From: Pseudenterobacter timonensis
GTDB taxonomy: Bacteria > Pseudomonadota > Gammaproteobacteria > Enterobacterales > Enterobacteriaceae
Length of the DNA stretch: 64,000 bases
Assembly (NCBI RefSeq): GCF_900021175.1
Contig: NZ_FCOP01000010.1
Coordinates: 1 to 64,000 of the forward strand
Direction: 5' to 3'
Under the pieces are notes generated by a model. The model saw only the letters and a program-made list of their open reading frames with translations, was not told the DNA's origin and ran no database searches. The translations under genes were made by a program, and so were the position numbers. Below, piece by piece: positions 11,281 to 20,202 of this stretch (positions are counted from its first letter, which is position 1; every line of letters starts with the position of its first letter).

Positions 11281-11402
11281 ACGTTTATCCCCTTATACTG
11301 GAAGAAGGTTCTTGCCATATTGCCCGGTGCGCGCCGCTATCCGGCAAGACAACGCGCAACGAACCCCAGGAAAATGAATAACGATAAGGAGGAATAGTTT
11401 CT

Positions 11403-13034
11403 GTGCTGACTTTGTTACACCTGCTCTCCGCCGTCGCCCTGCTGGTATGGGGCACCCATATTGTGCGTACCGGTGTGATGCGCGTTTTTGGCGCGCGTCT
11501 GCGTACCGTTCTCAGCCGCAGCGTTGAGAAAAAGCCGCTCGCCTTTTGCGCGGGTATCGGTGTAACGGCGCTGGTGCAAAGCAGCAATGCCACCACGCTG
11601 CTCGTCACCTCCTTTGTGGCGCAGGATCTGGTGGCGCTCGCCCCCGCGCTGGTGATCGTACTGGGCGCTGACGTAGGCACCGCACTAATGGCGCGCGTGC
11701 TGACCTTCGACCTCTCCTGGCTCTCGCCATTGCTGATTTTTATCGGCGTCATCTTTTTCCTCAGCCGAAAGCAAAGCCGGGCGGGGCAGCTTGGCCGCGT
11801 GGGGATCGGGCTGGGGCTTATCCTGCTGGCGCTGGAGCTGATTGTGCAGGCCGTAACGCCCATCACCCAGGCGAACGGCGTACAGGTGATCTTCGCCTCC
11901 CTGACGGGGGATATCATGCTGGACGCGCTGATTGGCGCGGTATTTGCCATCGTCAGTTATTCCAGCCTCGCCGCCGTGCTGCTTACCGCCACGCTGACCG
12001 CCGCGGGCATTATCGCTTTTCCGGTGGCCCTCTGTCTGGTGATTGGCGCCAACCTGGGCTCAGGCCTGCTGGCGATGCTGAATAACAGCGCCGCGCCCGC
12101 CGCCGCGCGTCGCGTGGCGCTTGGCAGCCTGCTGTTTAAGCTGGTGGGTAGCCTGATCATTCTGCCGTTCGTCCATCCGCTGGCGAACCTGATGGATGAA
12201 ATGCCGCTGCCGAAGGCGGAGCTGGTCATCTACTTCCACGTCTTTTACAACCTGGCGCGCTGTCTGGCGATGGTGCCCTTTGCCGGGCCGATGGCCCGCT
12301 TCTGCGAGCGTATTATCCGTGACGAGCCGGAGGTCGACGCGCGCCTCAAGCCCCGCCATCTGGATACCTCTGCGCTTGATACGCCAGCGCTGGCGCTGGC
12401 CAATGCCGCCCGCGAAACGCTGCGAATGGGCGATGCGATGGAAACCATGCTGGAAGGCCTGCAGAAGGTGATGCATGGCGAGCCGCGCGAGGAGAAAGCG
12501 CTGCGCAAGCTGGCGGATGACATTAACGTGCTCTACACCGCCATCAAACTCTATCTGGCACGTATTCCGCAGGATGAATTAGCGGAGGAGGAGTCCCGGC
12601 GCTGGGCGGAGATCATCGAGATGTCGCTCAACCTTGAGCAGGCCTCCGATATCGTCGAGCGCATGGGCAGCGAAATTGCCGATAAGTCACTCGCCGCGCG
12701 CCGCGCCTTCTCAGTTGAAGGGCTAAAAGAGCTGGAAGCGTTGCATGAACAGCTGGGGAACAACCTGAAGCTGGCGATGTCGGTCTTTTTCTCCGGCGAC
12801 GTGCCCAGCGCCCGCCGCCTGCGCCGCAGCAAGCATCGTTTCCGTATTCTTAACCGTCGCTACGCGCACGCGCACGTGGAGCGGCTGCACCAGCAGAACG
12901 TACAAAGCATCGAGACCAGCTCCCTGCATCTGGCCCTGCTGGGGGATATGAAGCGCCTCAACTCCCTGTTCTGCGCAGTGGCGTATAGCGTGCTGGAACA
13001 GCCGGACGAGGATGACGAAAGGGATGAATATTAA
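11403..13034 (+). CDS. yjbB: Na+/phosphate cotransporter family protein YjbB
   Basis: An inner-membrane protein of 543 residues. The N-terminal half (about 1–310) contains two Na/Pi-cotransporter repeats, each with the QSSNATT / YSSLAAV type motif, and many hydrophobic helices. The C-terminal third is a soluble PhoU-like helical domain. In E. coli overproduction of YjbB causes phosphate export. The GTG start at 11403 is supported by AAGGAGG ten bases upstream and by identity with the E. coli N-terminus. It stands alone between the metH terminator and the toxin–antitoxin pair. Confidence 0.93.
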   Translation: MLTLLHLLSAVALLVWGTHIVRTGVMRVFGARLRTVLSRSVEKKPLAFCAGIGVTALVQSSNATTLLVTSFVAQDLVALAPALVIVLGADVGTALMARVLTFDLSWLSPLLIFIGVIFFLSRKQSRAGQLGRVGIGLGLILLALELIVQAVTPITQANGVQVIFASLTGDIMLDALIGAVFAIVSYSSLAAVLLTATLTAAGIIAFPVALCLVIGANLGSGLLAMLNNSAAPAAARRVALGSLLFKLVGSLIILPFVHPLANLMDEMPLPKAELVIYFHVFYNLARCLAMVPFAGPMARFCERIIRDEPEVDARLKPRHLDTSALDTPALALANAARETLRMGDAMETMLEGLQKVMHGEPREEKALRKLADDINVLYTAIKLYLARIPQDELAEEESRRWAEIIEMSLNLEQASDIVERMGSEIADKSLAARRAFSVEGLKELEALHEQLGNNLKLAMSVFFSGDVPSARRLRRSKHRFRILNRRYAHAHVERLHQQNVQSIETSSLHLALLGDMKRLNSLFCAVAYSVLEQPDEDDERDEY

Positions 13035-13102
13035 TCCTGAAAGCGCCTCGCATATTCTTTCTGTCTGACGTGACGTAATCCCTCTCGTTCCATACTGTAA
13101 TT

Positions 13103-13138
13103 GCGCGGGTGAAATCACCCGCGCGGCGAACCTTTTTT
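13103..13138 (+). terminator. Hairpin after yjbB, possible terminator
   Basis: Perfect stem GCGCGGGTGA / TCACCCGCGC (13103–13124) with a T6 tract at 13133–13138. The eight-base gap between stem and T tract makes it atypical. It may also insulate the toxin–antitoxin promoter. Confidence 0.45.
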
Positions 13139-13146
13139 ACTGTGTG

Positions 13147-13164
13147 TGTATAAAATTTTATACA
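13147..13164 (+). promoter_or_regulatory. Palindromic operator of the toxin–antitoxin operon
   Basis: TGTATAAAATTTTATACA is a perfect 18-base palindrome ending ten bases before the toxin start. Position and symmetry suggest the autoregulatory site of the antitoxin, and its TATAAA core could overlap the -10 element. Confidence 0.6.
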
Positions 13165-13174
13165 AGGATGTGTT

Positions 13175-13531
13175 ATGCTTTCAGTCAGACCACCTTTGCG
13201 GCCTATCGTCTGGGTAGGAAGCGCTTTTGATGATTTGCTTAGCTTTCCGGAAGCGATCCGCAAGGATGCTGGTTTCCAGCTGCATCGCCTGCAGGCTGGG
13301 CTGGAAGCAGCCGACTGGAAGCCGATGGCGGAGATAGGCAAGGGCGTGGCGGAAGTCCGGCTTCAGAATGGCTCCGGCGCCTTCAGAATCATCTATCTGG
13401 CCCGTTTTGAAGAGGCGGTGTATGTGCTGCACTGCTTTGTGAAAAAAACGCAGCAAACGTCAAAGCATGATAAGCGTATTGCGCAAGCGCGTTTCCGCAT
13501 CGTACAGGATGAACAGAGGAGCCGAAAATGA
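13175..13531 (+). CDS. RelE/ParE-superfamily toxin, HigB/Gp49-like
   Basis: A small basic protein of 118 residues of the phage-Gp49/HigB type. Core features are the stretch RKDAGFQLHRLQAG, the strand pair VAEVRL…GAFRIIYLARF, and the C-terminal YVLHCFVKKTQQTSKHD, typical of these mRNA interferases. It precedes its antitoxin with a four-base overlap (13528–13531), the reversed toxin-first order of higBA loci. Ribosome-dependent mRNA cleavage is the family expectation, not shown here. The pair sits where E. coli has pepE, between yjbB and rluF, and looks like an insertion. Confidence 0.85.
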   Translation: MLSVRPPLRPIVWVGSAFDDLLSFPEAIRKDAGFQLHRLQAGLEAADWKPMAEIGKGVAEVRLQNGSGAFRIIYLARFEEAVYVLHCFVKKTQQTSKHDKRIAQARFRIVQDEQRSRK

Positions 13532-13866
13532 GTAAGGTAACTAACAAGAAGATTGGCCACGTTACGGCCGCGGATGCGAATATCTTTCTTGAGCTCGGAT
13601 TTGGTGAAGAAGAGGCGAAACGTCTGCAGCAGGATGCAGAAAAAGAAGTTGAGCAGCTGCTGGCTATTAAGCGCCAGCTGATGCGGGAAATTTCGAGCTG
13701 GATTACTGAGCATAACCTGCGCCAGGCAGATGCGGCGATAAAACTCAACGTCTCCCGTCCAAGGGTATCTGACGTCGTGAATCTTAAAACCAGCAAATTT
13801 ACGCTCGATACGCTGGTGATGATGTTGAGCAAGTTGGGAAAACCAGTCTCCGTGACGGTGGGCTGA
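13528..13866 (+). CDS. XRE-family antitoxin, HigA-like
   Basis: A 112-residue protein with a helix-turn-helix at about residues 55–95, including LRQADAAIKLNVSRPRVSDV. The N-terminal part is acidic and helical, with a probable toxin-binding role. It starts inside the last codons of the toxin gene, which implies translational coupling. It should neutralise the toxin and repress the operon at the palindrome at 13147–13164. It matches the HigA-type family whose members carry a DNA-binding domain of about 80 residues. Confidence 0.85.
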   Translation: MSKVTNKKIGHVTAADANIFLELGFGEEEAKRLQQDAEKEVEQLLAIKRQLMREISSWITEHNLRQADAAIKLNVSRPRVSDVVNLKTSKFTLDTLVMMLSKLGKPVSVTVG

Positions 13867-13917
13867 TCTTTTTGCCAGCCCAAACCTAAGGTATATTTCG
13901 CCTTTACAGGAGAAACT

Positions 13918-14784
13918 ATGCTGCCCACTCAATCCACCCGACTGAACAAATACATTAGCGAGAGCGGTATCTGCTCGCGCCGTGAAGCTGACCGTTACAT
14001 CGAACAAGGTAACGTGTTTATTAACGGTAAACGCGCCACGATTGGCGATCAGGTTGCTCCCGGCGACGTGGTAAAAGTGAATGGGCGGCTGATCGAGCCA
14101 CGCGAGGCGGACGATCTGGTGTTAATTGCCCTCAACAAGCCGGTGGGCATTGTCAGTACCACCGAAGAGGGCGAGCGCGACAATATTGTCGATTTCGTTA
14201 ACCACAGCAGCCGTATCTTCCCGATTGGCCGTCTGGATAAAGATTCCCAGGGGCTGATTTTTCTCACCAACCATGGCGATTTGGTGAATAAAATTCTGCG
14301 CGCCGGCAATGACCACGAGAAAGAGTACCTCGTTACCGTGAATAAGCCGGTGACCGACGAATTTATCCGTGGTATGGGCGCGGGCGTGCCGATTCTCGGC
14401 ACCGTCACCAAAAAGTGCAAAGTGCGGAAAGTGGCGCCGTTTGTGTTCCGCATTACGCTGGTACAGGGGCTCAACCGCCAGATCCGCCGCATGTGCGAGC
14501 ACTTTGGCTATGAAGTGACGAAGCTGGAACGCACGCGCATTATGAACGTCAGCCTCTCCGGGATCCCGCTGGGCGAATGGCGTGATTTAACCGATGATGA
14601 ACTGATCGCCCTTTTTAAGCTTATCGAAAATTCATCGTCCGAAGCGAAGCCGAAGGCGAAAGCCAAACCGAAAACCCCGGCGAAACGCCCGGTGGTAAAA
14701 GCGCCGCCAGCGGAAGAGAAGGGGCGCGGCAAGCCAGCCGGAAAGCGCTTCACCCAGCCGGGCCGCAAAAAGAAAGGGCGCTGA
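13918..14784 (+). CDS. rluF: 23S rRNA pseudouridine synthase RluF
   Basis: RluF isomerises U2604 of 23S rRNA to pseudouridine (E. coli numbering). The 288-residue protein has an N-terminal S4 RNA-binding domain ([19 protein letters not shown]), the catalytic RsuA/RluB-type domain with [10 protein letters not shown] carrying the catalytic Asp, and the [13 protein letters not shown] motif. The C-terminal tail from about residue 240 is Lys/Pro/Ala-rich and disordered. The ATG at 13918 follows AGGAGA. Its TGA directly abuts the stop codon of the convergent yjbD. Confidence 0.95.
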   Translation: MLPTQSTRLNKYISESGICSRREADRYIEQGNVFINGKRATIGDQVAPGDVVKVNGRLIEPREADDLVLIALNKPVGIVSTTEEGERDNIVDFVNHSSRIFPIGRLDKDSQGLIFLTNHGDLVNKILRAGNDHEKEYLVTVNKPVTDEFIRGMGAGVPILGTVTKKCKVRKVAPFVFRITLVQGLNRQIRRMCEHFGYEVTKLERTRIMNVSLSGIPLGEWRDLTDDELIALFKLIENSSSEAKPKAKAKPKTPAKRPVVKAPPAEEKGRGKPAGKRFTQPGRKKKGR

Positions 14785-15057
14785 TTAGCGCCTTCCACGA
14801 GTAGAGGTATTGGCTGACCAGGAAAAGGTCGCCTCTGCATCCGGTTTATAAGCCTGCTGCTTTTTCAGCTTGCGGGCTTGCTTCGCCTGAGCCTCACGCA
14901 GAGCCATCAGTTTGTCGATGTACTCTTTTTTAACCTGATTGGTTTCGGCGTTAGTCAGCGTGCGGCCGTGGGCGATTCTGGCGCGGTCGAGAAGCGTTTT
15001 GAGTTCGCGCTGCTCGGCTTCCGTCATATCTTTCTGGGTTAATCGTGGTGTTGCCAT
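14785..15057 (-). CDS. yjbD: DUF3811 family protein YjbD
   Basis: A 90-residue, highly charged protein of unknown function that is conserved in enterobacteria. It is predicted all-helical, with Lys/Arg/Gln-rich stretches (REAQAKQARKLKKQQ at about 54–68) that could bind nucleic acid; this is inference from composition only. It is convergent with rluF with no gap. Its AGGAGG ribosome site lies at the loop edge and in the 3' arm of a perfect 10-bp hairpin at 15060–15087, two bases before the start, so translation may be controlled by RNA structure. Confidence 0.85.
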   Translation of the reverse strand: MATPRLTQKDMTEAEQRELKTLLDRARIAHGRTLTNAETNQVKKEYIDKLMALREAQAKQARKLKKQQAYKPDAEATFSWSANTSTRGRR

Positions 15058-15059
15058 TG

Positions 15060-15087
15060 CTGAAGCCTCCTGACAGAGAGGCTTCAG
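15060..15087 (-). promoter_or_regulatory. Stem-loop masking the yjbD ribosome binding site
   Basis: In the transcript CTGAAGCCTC pairs with GAGGCTTCAG across an eight-base loop. The Shine–Dalgarno GGAGG is partly in the 3' arm and the ATG comes two bases later. No T tract follows, so it is not an intrinsic terminator. Confidence 0.6.
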
Positions 15088-15107
15088 TGTAAAGCAAGCG
15101 GCGCAAA

Positions 15108-16052
15108 TTAACCCTGTTTCACCACATCTTTTTTCGTTTGTGCTTCGATCGGCTTACCTGACCAGTAACCCGCCAGCAGCGAGCCGGAAAGATTATGCCA
15201 GACCGAGAAGAGCGCCCCGGGCAGCGCGGCGAGCGGTCCAAAGTAGATCTTGCCCAGCGCCGCCGCCAGGCCGGAGTTCTGCATTCCCACCTCTATCGCC
15301 AGGGTGCGGCAGGTGGATTCATCAAAACCAAACAGCTTCCCGCCCCAGTAGCCGCCGAGCAGCCCGATGGTGTTGTGCAGCATCACCGCAATAATCACCA
15401 CAAAACCAACAGAGGCGATATGGGCGGCGGAGCCGGCTACCACGGCGCTGATGATGGCCAGAATACAGATCATGGAAAAGGCGGGAAGCCAGGGTTCTAC
15501 CGCCTTCACCACACGCGGGAAGAGATGGTGGATAACCAGCCCCAGTGCAATCGGGATCACGACGATTTGCAGGATAGAGAGGAGCATGCCCATTACATCC
15601 ACCTGGATATGCGCGTCCACATAGAGGCGTGTCAGTAGCGGCGTGGCGATGACCCCTACCAGCGTTGAGACGGATGAGATGGTGACGGAGAGGGCTACGT
15701 CACCCTTCGCCAGATAGATCATCACGTTAGAGGCGGTACCGCTGGCGACGCTACCGACCAGCACCATGCCTGCGGAAAGCTCTGGCGGCATGTGGAACGC
15801 CATCGCCAGTAGCCAGGCGGCGAGCGGCATCACCAGATAGTGCAGGAAGATCCCCGCCGCCACCGGCGCCGGGCGCGACAGCACGCGCTTAAAATCGTCG
15901 AGTTTCAGATGCACCCCCATGCCAAACATAATGAGCATCAGCAGCGTGGTGACCCAGGGACCAATGCCGGTAAAGCGGGAGGGCGTGTAATAGGCGAGCA
16001 GAGAGAGCAGCAGCGCCCATAAAGGGAACAGCCGCGTGATCACGGATAACAT
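15108..16052 (-). CDS. Bile acid:sodium symporter (BASS) family transporter
   Basis: An inner-membrane protein of 314 residues with about nine or ten hydrophobic segments. The family marks are [13 protein letters not shown] near residue 45, the inner repeat [19 protein letters not shown], and the second-repeat motif [13 protein letters not shown]. Enteric members include PanS, which transports ketopantoate; that is a plausible but unproved substrate. It lies downstream of lysC on the same strand, but a strong terminator separates them, and yjbD follows 50 bases later. It is not at this place in E. coli K-12. Confidence 0.88.
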   Translation of the reverse strand: MLSVITRLFPLWALLLSLLAYYTPSRFTGIGPWVTTLLMLIMFGMGVHLKLDDFKRVLSRPAPVAAGIFLHYLVMPLAAWLLAMAFHMPPELSAGMVLVGSVASGTASNVMIYLAKGDVALSVTISSVSTLVGVIATPLLTRLYVDAHIQVDVMGMLLSILQIVVIPIALGLVIHHLFPRVVKAVEPWLPAFSMICILAIISAVVAGSAAHIASVGFVVIIAVMLHNTIGLLGGYWGGKLFGFDESTCRTLAIEVGMQNSGLAAALGKIYFGPLAALPGALFSVWHNLSGSLLAGYWSGKPIEAQTKKDVVKQG

Positions 16053-16090
16053 AGTTAATTCCTTGCAGTAATGTCGTGTTGTGTAGTTAT

Positions 16091-16115
16091 AAAAAAGCCG
16101 GGTTCGAGCCCGGCT
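16091..16115 (-). terminator. lysC intrinsic terminator
   Basis: On the minus strand, AGCCGGG / CCCGGCT with a six-base loop is followed by six T residues, 30 bases after the lysC stop. Confidence 0.9.
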
Positions 16116-16144
16116 GTAGGTATTGTTTATCGTGCTAAGGAATA

Positions 16145-17494
16145 TTATTCAAATAAATTATGATGAAGTTTCTGCACGACTCGCTCGGCTTCGTCGGCAG
16201 GCACCAGGAAGCAGAGGTTATAGCTGGAGGCACCGGAGCAGATCATGCGGATATTAAACGGATCCAGCACGCCAAACACCTCTTTGCCTACGCCGCAGGC
16301 GCGGGAGAGTTTGTTGCCGATAATCGCGATCAGCGCCAGGTTCTCTTCCACTTCGACGCGGCACAGGGCGGAGAGATCCATCAGCAGCGACTGGGTCAGC
16401 AGGGTATCGCCGGTGGAGGTGGAGCCGGTGGCGTCCAGCGTCAGGGCAATATTCACCTCGGAGGTGGTCACCAGATCCACGGAAATATTGTGGCGCGCCA
16501 GAATGCTGAACACTTCGGCCAGGAAGCCGCGGGAATGCAGCATGTTCAGGCTGTGCAGGGTCAGCAGCGTCTGCTTGCGGCGCAGCGCCAGCGCGCGGAA
16601 CAGCGGCGGGTTCTCGGTTTTTTTACAGACCAGGGTGCCGCCCGCCTGCGGATCTTTGCTGGAGCCGACAAAGACCGGAATGTCGCTGCGTACCGCAGGC
16701 AGTAATGTTGCCGGGTGCAGCACTTTCGCGCCGAAGGTCGCCATTTCCGCCGCCTCTTCGAAGGCAATCACGTCGATACGCTTCGCGGTAGGCACCACGC
16801 GCGGGTCGGTGGTGTAGATGCCCGGTACGTCGGTCCAGATATCCACGCGGGTGGCGTGCAGCGCTTCGCCCAGCAGCGCGGCGGTATAGTCGCTCCCGCC
16901 GCGGCCGAGCGTCGTGGTACGGCCTTTGGATTCACTACCGATAAAGCCCTGCGTGATCACCAGGCTTTCGGCCAGACGCGGCGCCAGCAGCTGGGTAGTC
17001 AGTTCGGCGATAGCGTCGACTTCAGGCTCGGCGCGGCCAAAGCGGTCGCTGGTGCGCAGCACCTTACGGGCGTCGAACCACTGGGCCTGCACGTTGCGCT
17101 CGCGCAGGATTTCCACGAACAGCAGGGTGGACATCAGTTCGCCGTGGCTCACCAGCTCATCAGTCAGCGCCGTAGAGGTGGCCAGCGACGCGGCTTCCGC
17201 CAGGGTGGTGATATTTTCCAGCAGACGTTCCACCTCTTCGCGGATCACCTGCGGGTTGCGCAAACGCTCAAGAATATCGAACTGAATTTTGCGCAGCGCA
17301 TCGAGTTTTACGAAGCGTTCTGTCGCCTCCAGCCCTTCAGAAAGCGCCACCAGCAGATTCGTCACGCCAGCGGAGGCGGAGAGCACCACCAGGCGGGTAG
17401 AAGGATCGGCCAGCACTACATCGGCGCTGCGGTTCATGGCATCGTAGTCAGCCACGCTGGTGCCGCCAAATTTGGCGACCACAAAACTCGTCAT
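16145..17494 (-). CDS. lysC: Lysine-sensitive aspartokinase III
   Basis: LysC phosphorylates L-aspartate, the first step to lysine, diaminopimelate, methionine and threonine. The 449-residue length equals E. coli LysC. Seen are the N-terminal kinase motif [15 protein letters not shown], the [16 protein letters not shown] active-site loop, and two C-terminal ACT domains from about residue 310 that bind lysine for feedback inhibition. The start follows ACGAGG. Its 5' leader is short and lacks the lysine riboswitch seen in E. coli, so enzyme feedback may be the main lysine control here. Confidence 0.97.
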   Translation of the reverse strand: MTSFVVAKFGGTSVADYDAMNRSADVVLADPSTRLVVLSASAGVTNLLVALSEGLEATERFVKLDALRKIQFDILERLRNPQVIREEVERLLENITTLAEAASLATSTALTDELVSHGELMSTLLFVEILRERNVQAQWFDARKVLRTSDRFGRAEPEVDAIAELTTQLLAPRLAESLVITQGFIGSESKGRTTTLGRGGSDYTAALLGEALHATRVDIWTDVPGIYTTDPRVVPTAKRIDVIAFEEAAEMATFGAKVLHPATLLPAVRSDIPVFVGSSKDPQAGGTLVCKKTENPPLFRALALRRKQTLLTLHSLNMLHSRGFLAEVFSILARHNISVDLVTTSEVNIALTLDATGSTSTGDTLLTQSLLMDLSALCRVEVEENLALIAIIGNKLSRACGVGKEVFGVLDPFNIRMICSGASSYNLCFLVPADEAERVVQKLHHNLFE

Positions 17495-17607
17495 AACAAC
17501 CTCGTGTCAGGGGGAAAAATAAAGCGACCTTGGCACAAGAATGGAATGAATACAGGTGCAGCCGCAAATACGGCCCTATAAATAAAATGTAGGAGGAATC
17601 CTGTCAA
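17495..17607 (-). promoter_or_regulatory. lysC promoter and short leader without an L-box
   Basis: A TTGACA -35 (17602–17607) and TATTTA -10 (17579–17584) with a 17-base spacer would give a leader of roughly 75 bases. The last 45 bases (CTTGTGCCAAGG … CCTGACACGAGG) resemble the end of the E. coli lysC leader, but none of the conserved lysine-aptamer segments is found between this promoter and lysC, or in the rest of the 303-base lysC–pgi gap. Confidence 0.6.
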
Positions 17608-17751
17608 CGCCGGGATTATGCGGATTTTTCATGGGGGGTACCCCCTCAGTAACAGGACTTATAACAGCTATACTTTTTGTGCTTTCCACGCGGCTTTGAT
17701 GCAGACCAGGGCAATGGCATAAAAACCATCACAATTTTTGTCCGCAGGCGC

Positions 17752-17757
17752 TACAAT
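17752..17757 (+). promoter_or_regulatory. pgi promoter, -10 element
   Basis: TACAAT lies 40 bases before the pgi start, in a segment closely resembling the E. coli pgi promoter. The -35 is weak (TCACAA), as expected for an activator-assisted promoter. The gap between 17608 and 17750 also holds a GGGGTACCCC palindrome (17636–17645). Confidence 0.5.
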
Positions 17758-17797
17758 CGACCGAAGTCACAATTCTCAAATCACAAGAGTATTGCTA

Positions 17798-19447
17798 ATG
17801 AAAAACATTAACCCAACGCAGACCTCTGCCTGGCAGGCATTACAGAAACATTTTGATGCAATGAAAGAGGTCACTATCGCAGAATTGTTTGCGAAAGATG
17901 GCGATCGTTTCAGTAAATTCTCCGCCACCTTCGACGATCTGATGCTGGTGGACTTCTCGAAAAACCGCATCACCGAAGAGACGCTGGCCAAGCTACAGGA
18001 TCTGGCGAAAGAGACCGATCTGGCGGGCGCTATCAAATCCATGTTCTCCGGTGAGAAGATCAACCGCACCGAAGATCGCGCCGTGCTGCACGTCGCGCTG
18101 CGTAACCGTAGCAATACCCCGATTATGGTTGACGGCAAAGATGTGATGCCGGAAGTCAACGCGGTGCTGGAGAAGATGAAAACCTTCTCTGAAGCTATTA
18201 TCTCCGGCAGCTGGAAAGGCTATACCGGAAAAGCGATTACCGACGTGGTGAACATCGGTATCGGCGGCTCTGACCTTGGCCCGTTCATGGTGACCGAGGC
18301 GCTGCGTCCGTATAAAAACCACCTCAATATGCACTTCGTCTCTAACGTCGACGGTACTCACATCGCTGAAGTGCTGAAAAAAGTGAATCCGGAAACCACT
18401 CTGTTCCTCGTGGCTTCCAAAACTTTCACCACCCAGGAGACCATGACCAACGCCCACAGCGCGCGCGACTGGTTCCTGAAAACCGCCGGTGATGAAAAGC
18501 ATGTGGCGAAGCACTTCGCGGCGCTCTCCACCAACGCGAAAGCGGTGGGCGAGTTCGGCATTGATACCGCCAACATGTTTGAGTTCTGGGACTGGGTCGG
18601 TGGCCGTTACTCCCTGTGGTCGGCGATCGGTCTCTCCATTATCCTCTCCGTGGGCTACGACAACTTTGTGGAGCTGCTCTCCGGCGCGCACGCCATGGAC
18701 AAGCACTTCGCGACGACACAGCCGGAGAAAAACCTGCCGGTGCTGCTGGCGCTGATCGGGATCTGGTACAACAACTTCTTCGGTGCCGAGACCGAAGCGA
18801 TTCTGCCGTACGACCAGTACATGCACCGCTTTGCCGCCTATTTCCAGCAGGGCAACATGGAGTCTAACGGTAAGTACGTTGATCGTAACGGCAACCCGGT
18901 GGATTACCAGACTGGCCCGATCATCTGGGGCGAGCCGGGTACCAACGGCCAGCACGCCTTCTACCAGCTGATCCACCAGGGGACCAAGATGGTGCCGTGC
19001 GACTTTATCGCCCCGGCTATCACCCATAACCCGCTCTCCGATCACCATCCGAAGCTGCTCTCTAACTTCTTCGCGCAGACCGAGGCGCTGGCGTTCGGTA
19101 AATCCCGCGAGGTGGTTGAGCAGGAGTACCGCGACCAGGGTAAAGATCCGGCTCAGCTTGAGCACGTGGTGCCCTTCAAGGTGTTCGAAGGCAACCGCCC
19201 GACCAACTCCATCCTGCTGCGCGAAATCACCCCGTTCAGCCTGGGCGCGCTGATTGCGCTCTATGAGCACAAAATCTTTACCCAGGGCGTGATCCTCAAC
19301 ATCTTCACCTTTGACCAGTGGGGCGTAGAGCTGGGTAAACAGCTGGCTAACCGTATCCTGCCGGAGCTAAATGATGATAAAGAGATCAGCAGCCACGACA
19401 GTTCAACGAACGGGCTAATTAACCGTTATAAAGCCTGGCGCGCCTGA
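17798..19447 (+). CDS. pgi: Glucose-6-phosphate isomerase
   Basis: Pgi interconverts glucose 6-phosphate and fructose 6-phosphate in glycolysis and gluconeogenesis. The ATG at 17798 gives 549 residues, exactly the E. coli length; the open frame extends 20 codons further upstream through the promoter. Conserved segments are [18 protein letters not shown] (phosphate loop), [11 protein letters not shown] and the C-terminal [13 protein letters not shown] signature with the catalytic Lys nearby. It is a single gene divergent from lysC, followed by a strong terminator at 19496. Confidence 0.98.
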   Translation: MKNINPTQTSAWQALQKHFDAMKEVTIAELFAKDGDRFSKFSATFDDLMLVDFSKNRITEETLAKLQDLAKETDLAGAIKSMFSGEKINRTEDRAVLHVALRNRSNTPIMVDGKDVMPEVNAVLEKMKTFSEAIISGSWKGYTGKAITDVVNIGIGGSDLGPFMVTEALRPYKNHLNMHFVSNVDGTHIAEVLKKVNPETTLFLVASKTFTTQETMTNAHSARDWFLKTAGDEKHVAKHFAALSTNAKAVGEFGIDTANMFEFWDWVGGRYSLWSAIGLSIILSVGYDNFVELLSGAHAMDKHFATTQPEKNLPVLLALIGIWYNNFFGAETEAILPYDQYMHRFAAYFQQGNMESNGKYVDRNGNPVDYQTGPIIWGEPGTNGQHAFYQLIHQGTKMVPCDFIAPAITHNPLSDHHPKLLSNFFAQTEALAFGKSREVVEQEYRDQGKDPAQLEHVVPFKVFEGNRPTNSILLREITPFSLGALIALYEHKIFTQGVILNIFTFDQWGVELGKQLANRILPELNDDKEISSHDSSTNGLINRYKAWRA

Positions 19448-19495
19448 TAAGGCGCTTCGCCGTCATCCGGCAAAACCGGAATAAAGTAATAAAAC

Positions 19496-19522
19496 AAGCC
19501 GATATTTATATCGGCTTTTTTA
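19496..19522 (+). terminator. pgi intrinsic terminator
   Basis: Stem AAGCCGATA / TATCGGCTT with a TTTA loop and a T6 tail. A partial REP-like sequence (GCGCTTCGCCGTCATCCGGC) lies just before it at 19452–19471. Confidence 0.9.
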
Positions 19523-19576
19523 TAAGATAATTCTGTTTGTCAGTGCTGATGCGCAAATAACGAGATTGAGCTTAAT

Positions 19577-19621
19577 CCTAAAATAACGAATACCCTTAAA
19601 ATAACCCGGCGTTATTTTAGG
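19577..19621 (+). promoter_or_regulatory. Repeated CCTAAAATAAC elements upstream of yjbE
   Basis: CCTAAAATAAC (19577–19587) and its exact inverse GTTATTTTAGG (19611–19621) flank a near copy, CCTTAAAATAAC (19594–19605). A further ATCCTAAAAC is at 19717–19726. The whole 320-base stretch 19523–19842 has no gene and is strongly AT-rich, the profile of a multi-factor promoter. In E. coli yjbEFGH is under Rcs control; whether these elements bind RcsB is not known. Confidence 0.4.
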
Positions 19622-19842
19622 AAAATACGGAGGGTCAAATCTTATCGTTAAATTATTAAATCATTGATTTTAAATAATTATTATATTTAACCGGCAATCA
19701 ATTGCTCATCAAAAGTCCAATTATCCTAAAACCGCCCCGCTATTTATCCCTGCCGTAATCCACATGCTTTAGTTGTGTATACTCGATTTCGCCCGAAACC
19801 CTTTTGGGCACATCTCCATTCATTCATTGAAGGGAAATTGTT

Positions 19843-20085
19843 ATGAAGAAAGCTCTGTATGGCATTTTTGCCATAACTGCGCTTGCGGCAACGTCAGCCT
19901 TTGCGGCTCCGGTTCAGGTCGGGGAAGCAGCAGGCTCGGCTGCGACGTCTGCGTCTGCGGGGAGTTCTACCGCAACCGCGACCAGCACCGTAGGTTCAGC
20001 CGTGGGTGTCGCGCTGGCGGCAACCGGTGGCGGTGATGGCTCCAATACCGGAACCACGACCACAACCACCACCAGCACCCAGTAA
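19843..20085 (+). CDS. yjbE: Secreted small protein YjbE (GfcA-like)
   Basis: An 80-residue exported protein: signal peptide [21 protein letters not shown] with cleavage about residue 21–22, then a low-complexity mature part made of Ala/Ser/Thr/Gly and ending in a run of eight threonines. It is the first gene of yjbEFGH, an operon linked in E. coli to an exopolysaccharide-like product and paralogous to gfcABCD. Its molecular role is unknown. A UUCG-loop hairpin after the stop may attenuate transcription into yjbF. Confidence 0.85.
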   Translation: MKKALYGIFAITALAATSAFAAPVQVGEAAGSAATSASAGSSTATATSTVGSAVGVALAATGGGDGSNTGTTTTTTTSTQ

Positions 20086-20102
20086 TAAGGGGTGCCTTAA
20101 CC

Positions 20103-20130
20103 ATAACCACACTTCGGTGTGGTTATTTTA
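20103..20130 (+). terminator. Attenuator hairpin between yjbE and yjbF
   Basis: A perfect 10-bp stem ATAACCACAC / GTGTGGTTAT with a TTCG tetraloop followed by TTTTA. It probably ends part of the transcripts after yjbE, making yjbE more abundant than the rest of the operon. Confidence 0.65.
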
Positions 20131-20202
20131 GATAGCCTCAGCCTGTGGGACTGACGGGCCGGGTTAGAGAGACGCTGCCCGGCAACACTGCGGAGAAGAG
20201 TC

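Noticed and set aside
17993..19270. Minus-strand open frame of 425 codons opposite pgi
   Set aside because: It is the antisense shadow of a highly expressed gene with strong codon bias; the pgi frame is fully supported.
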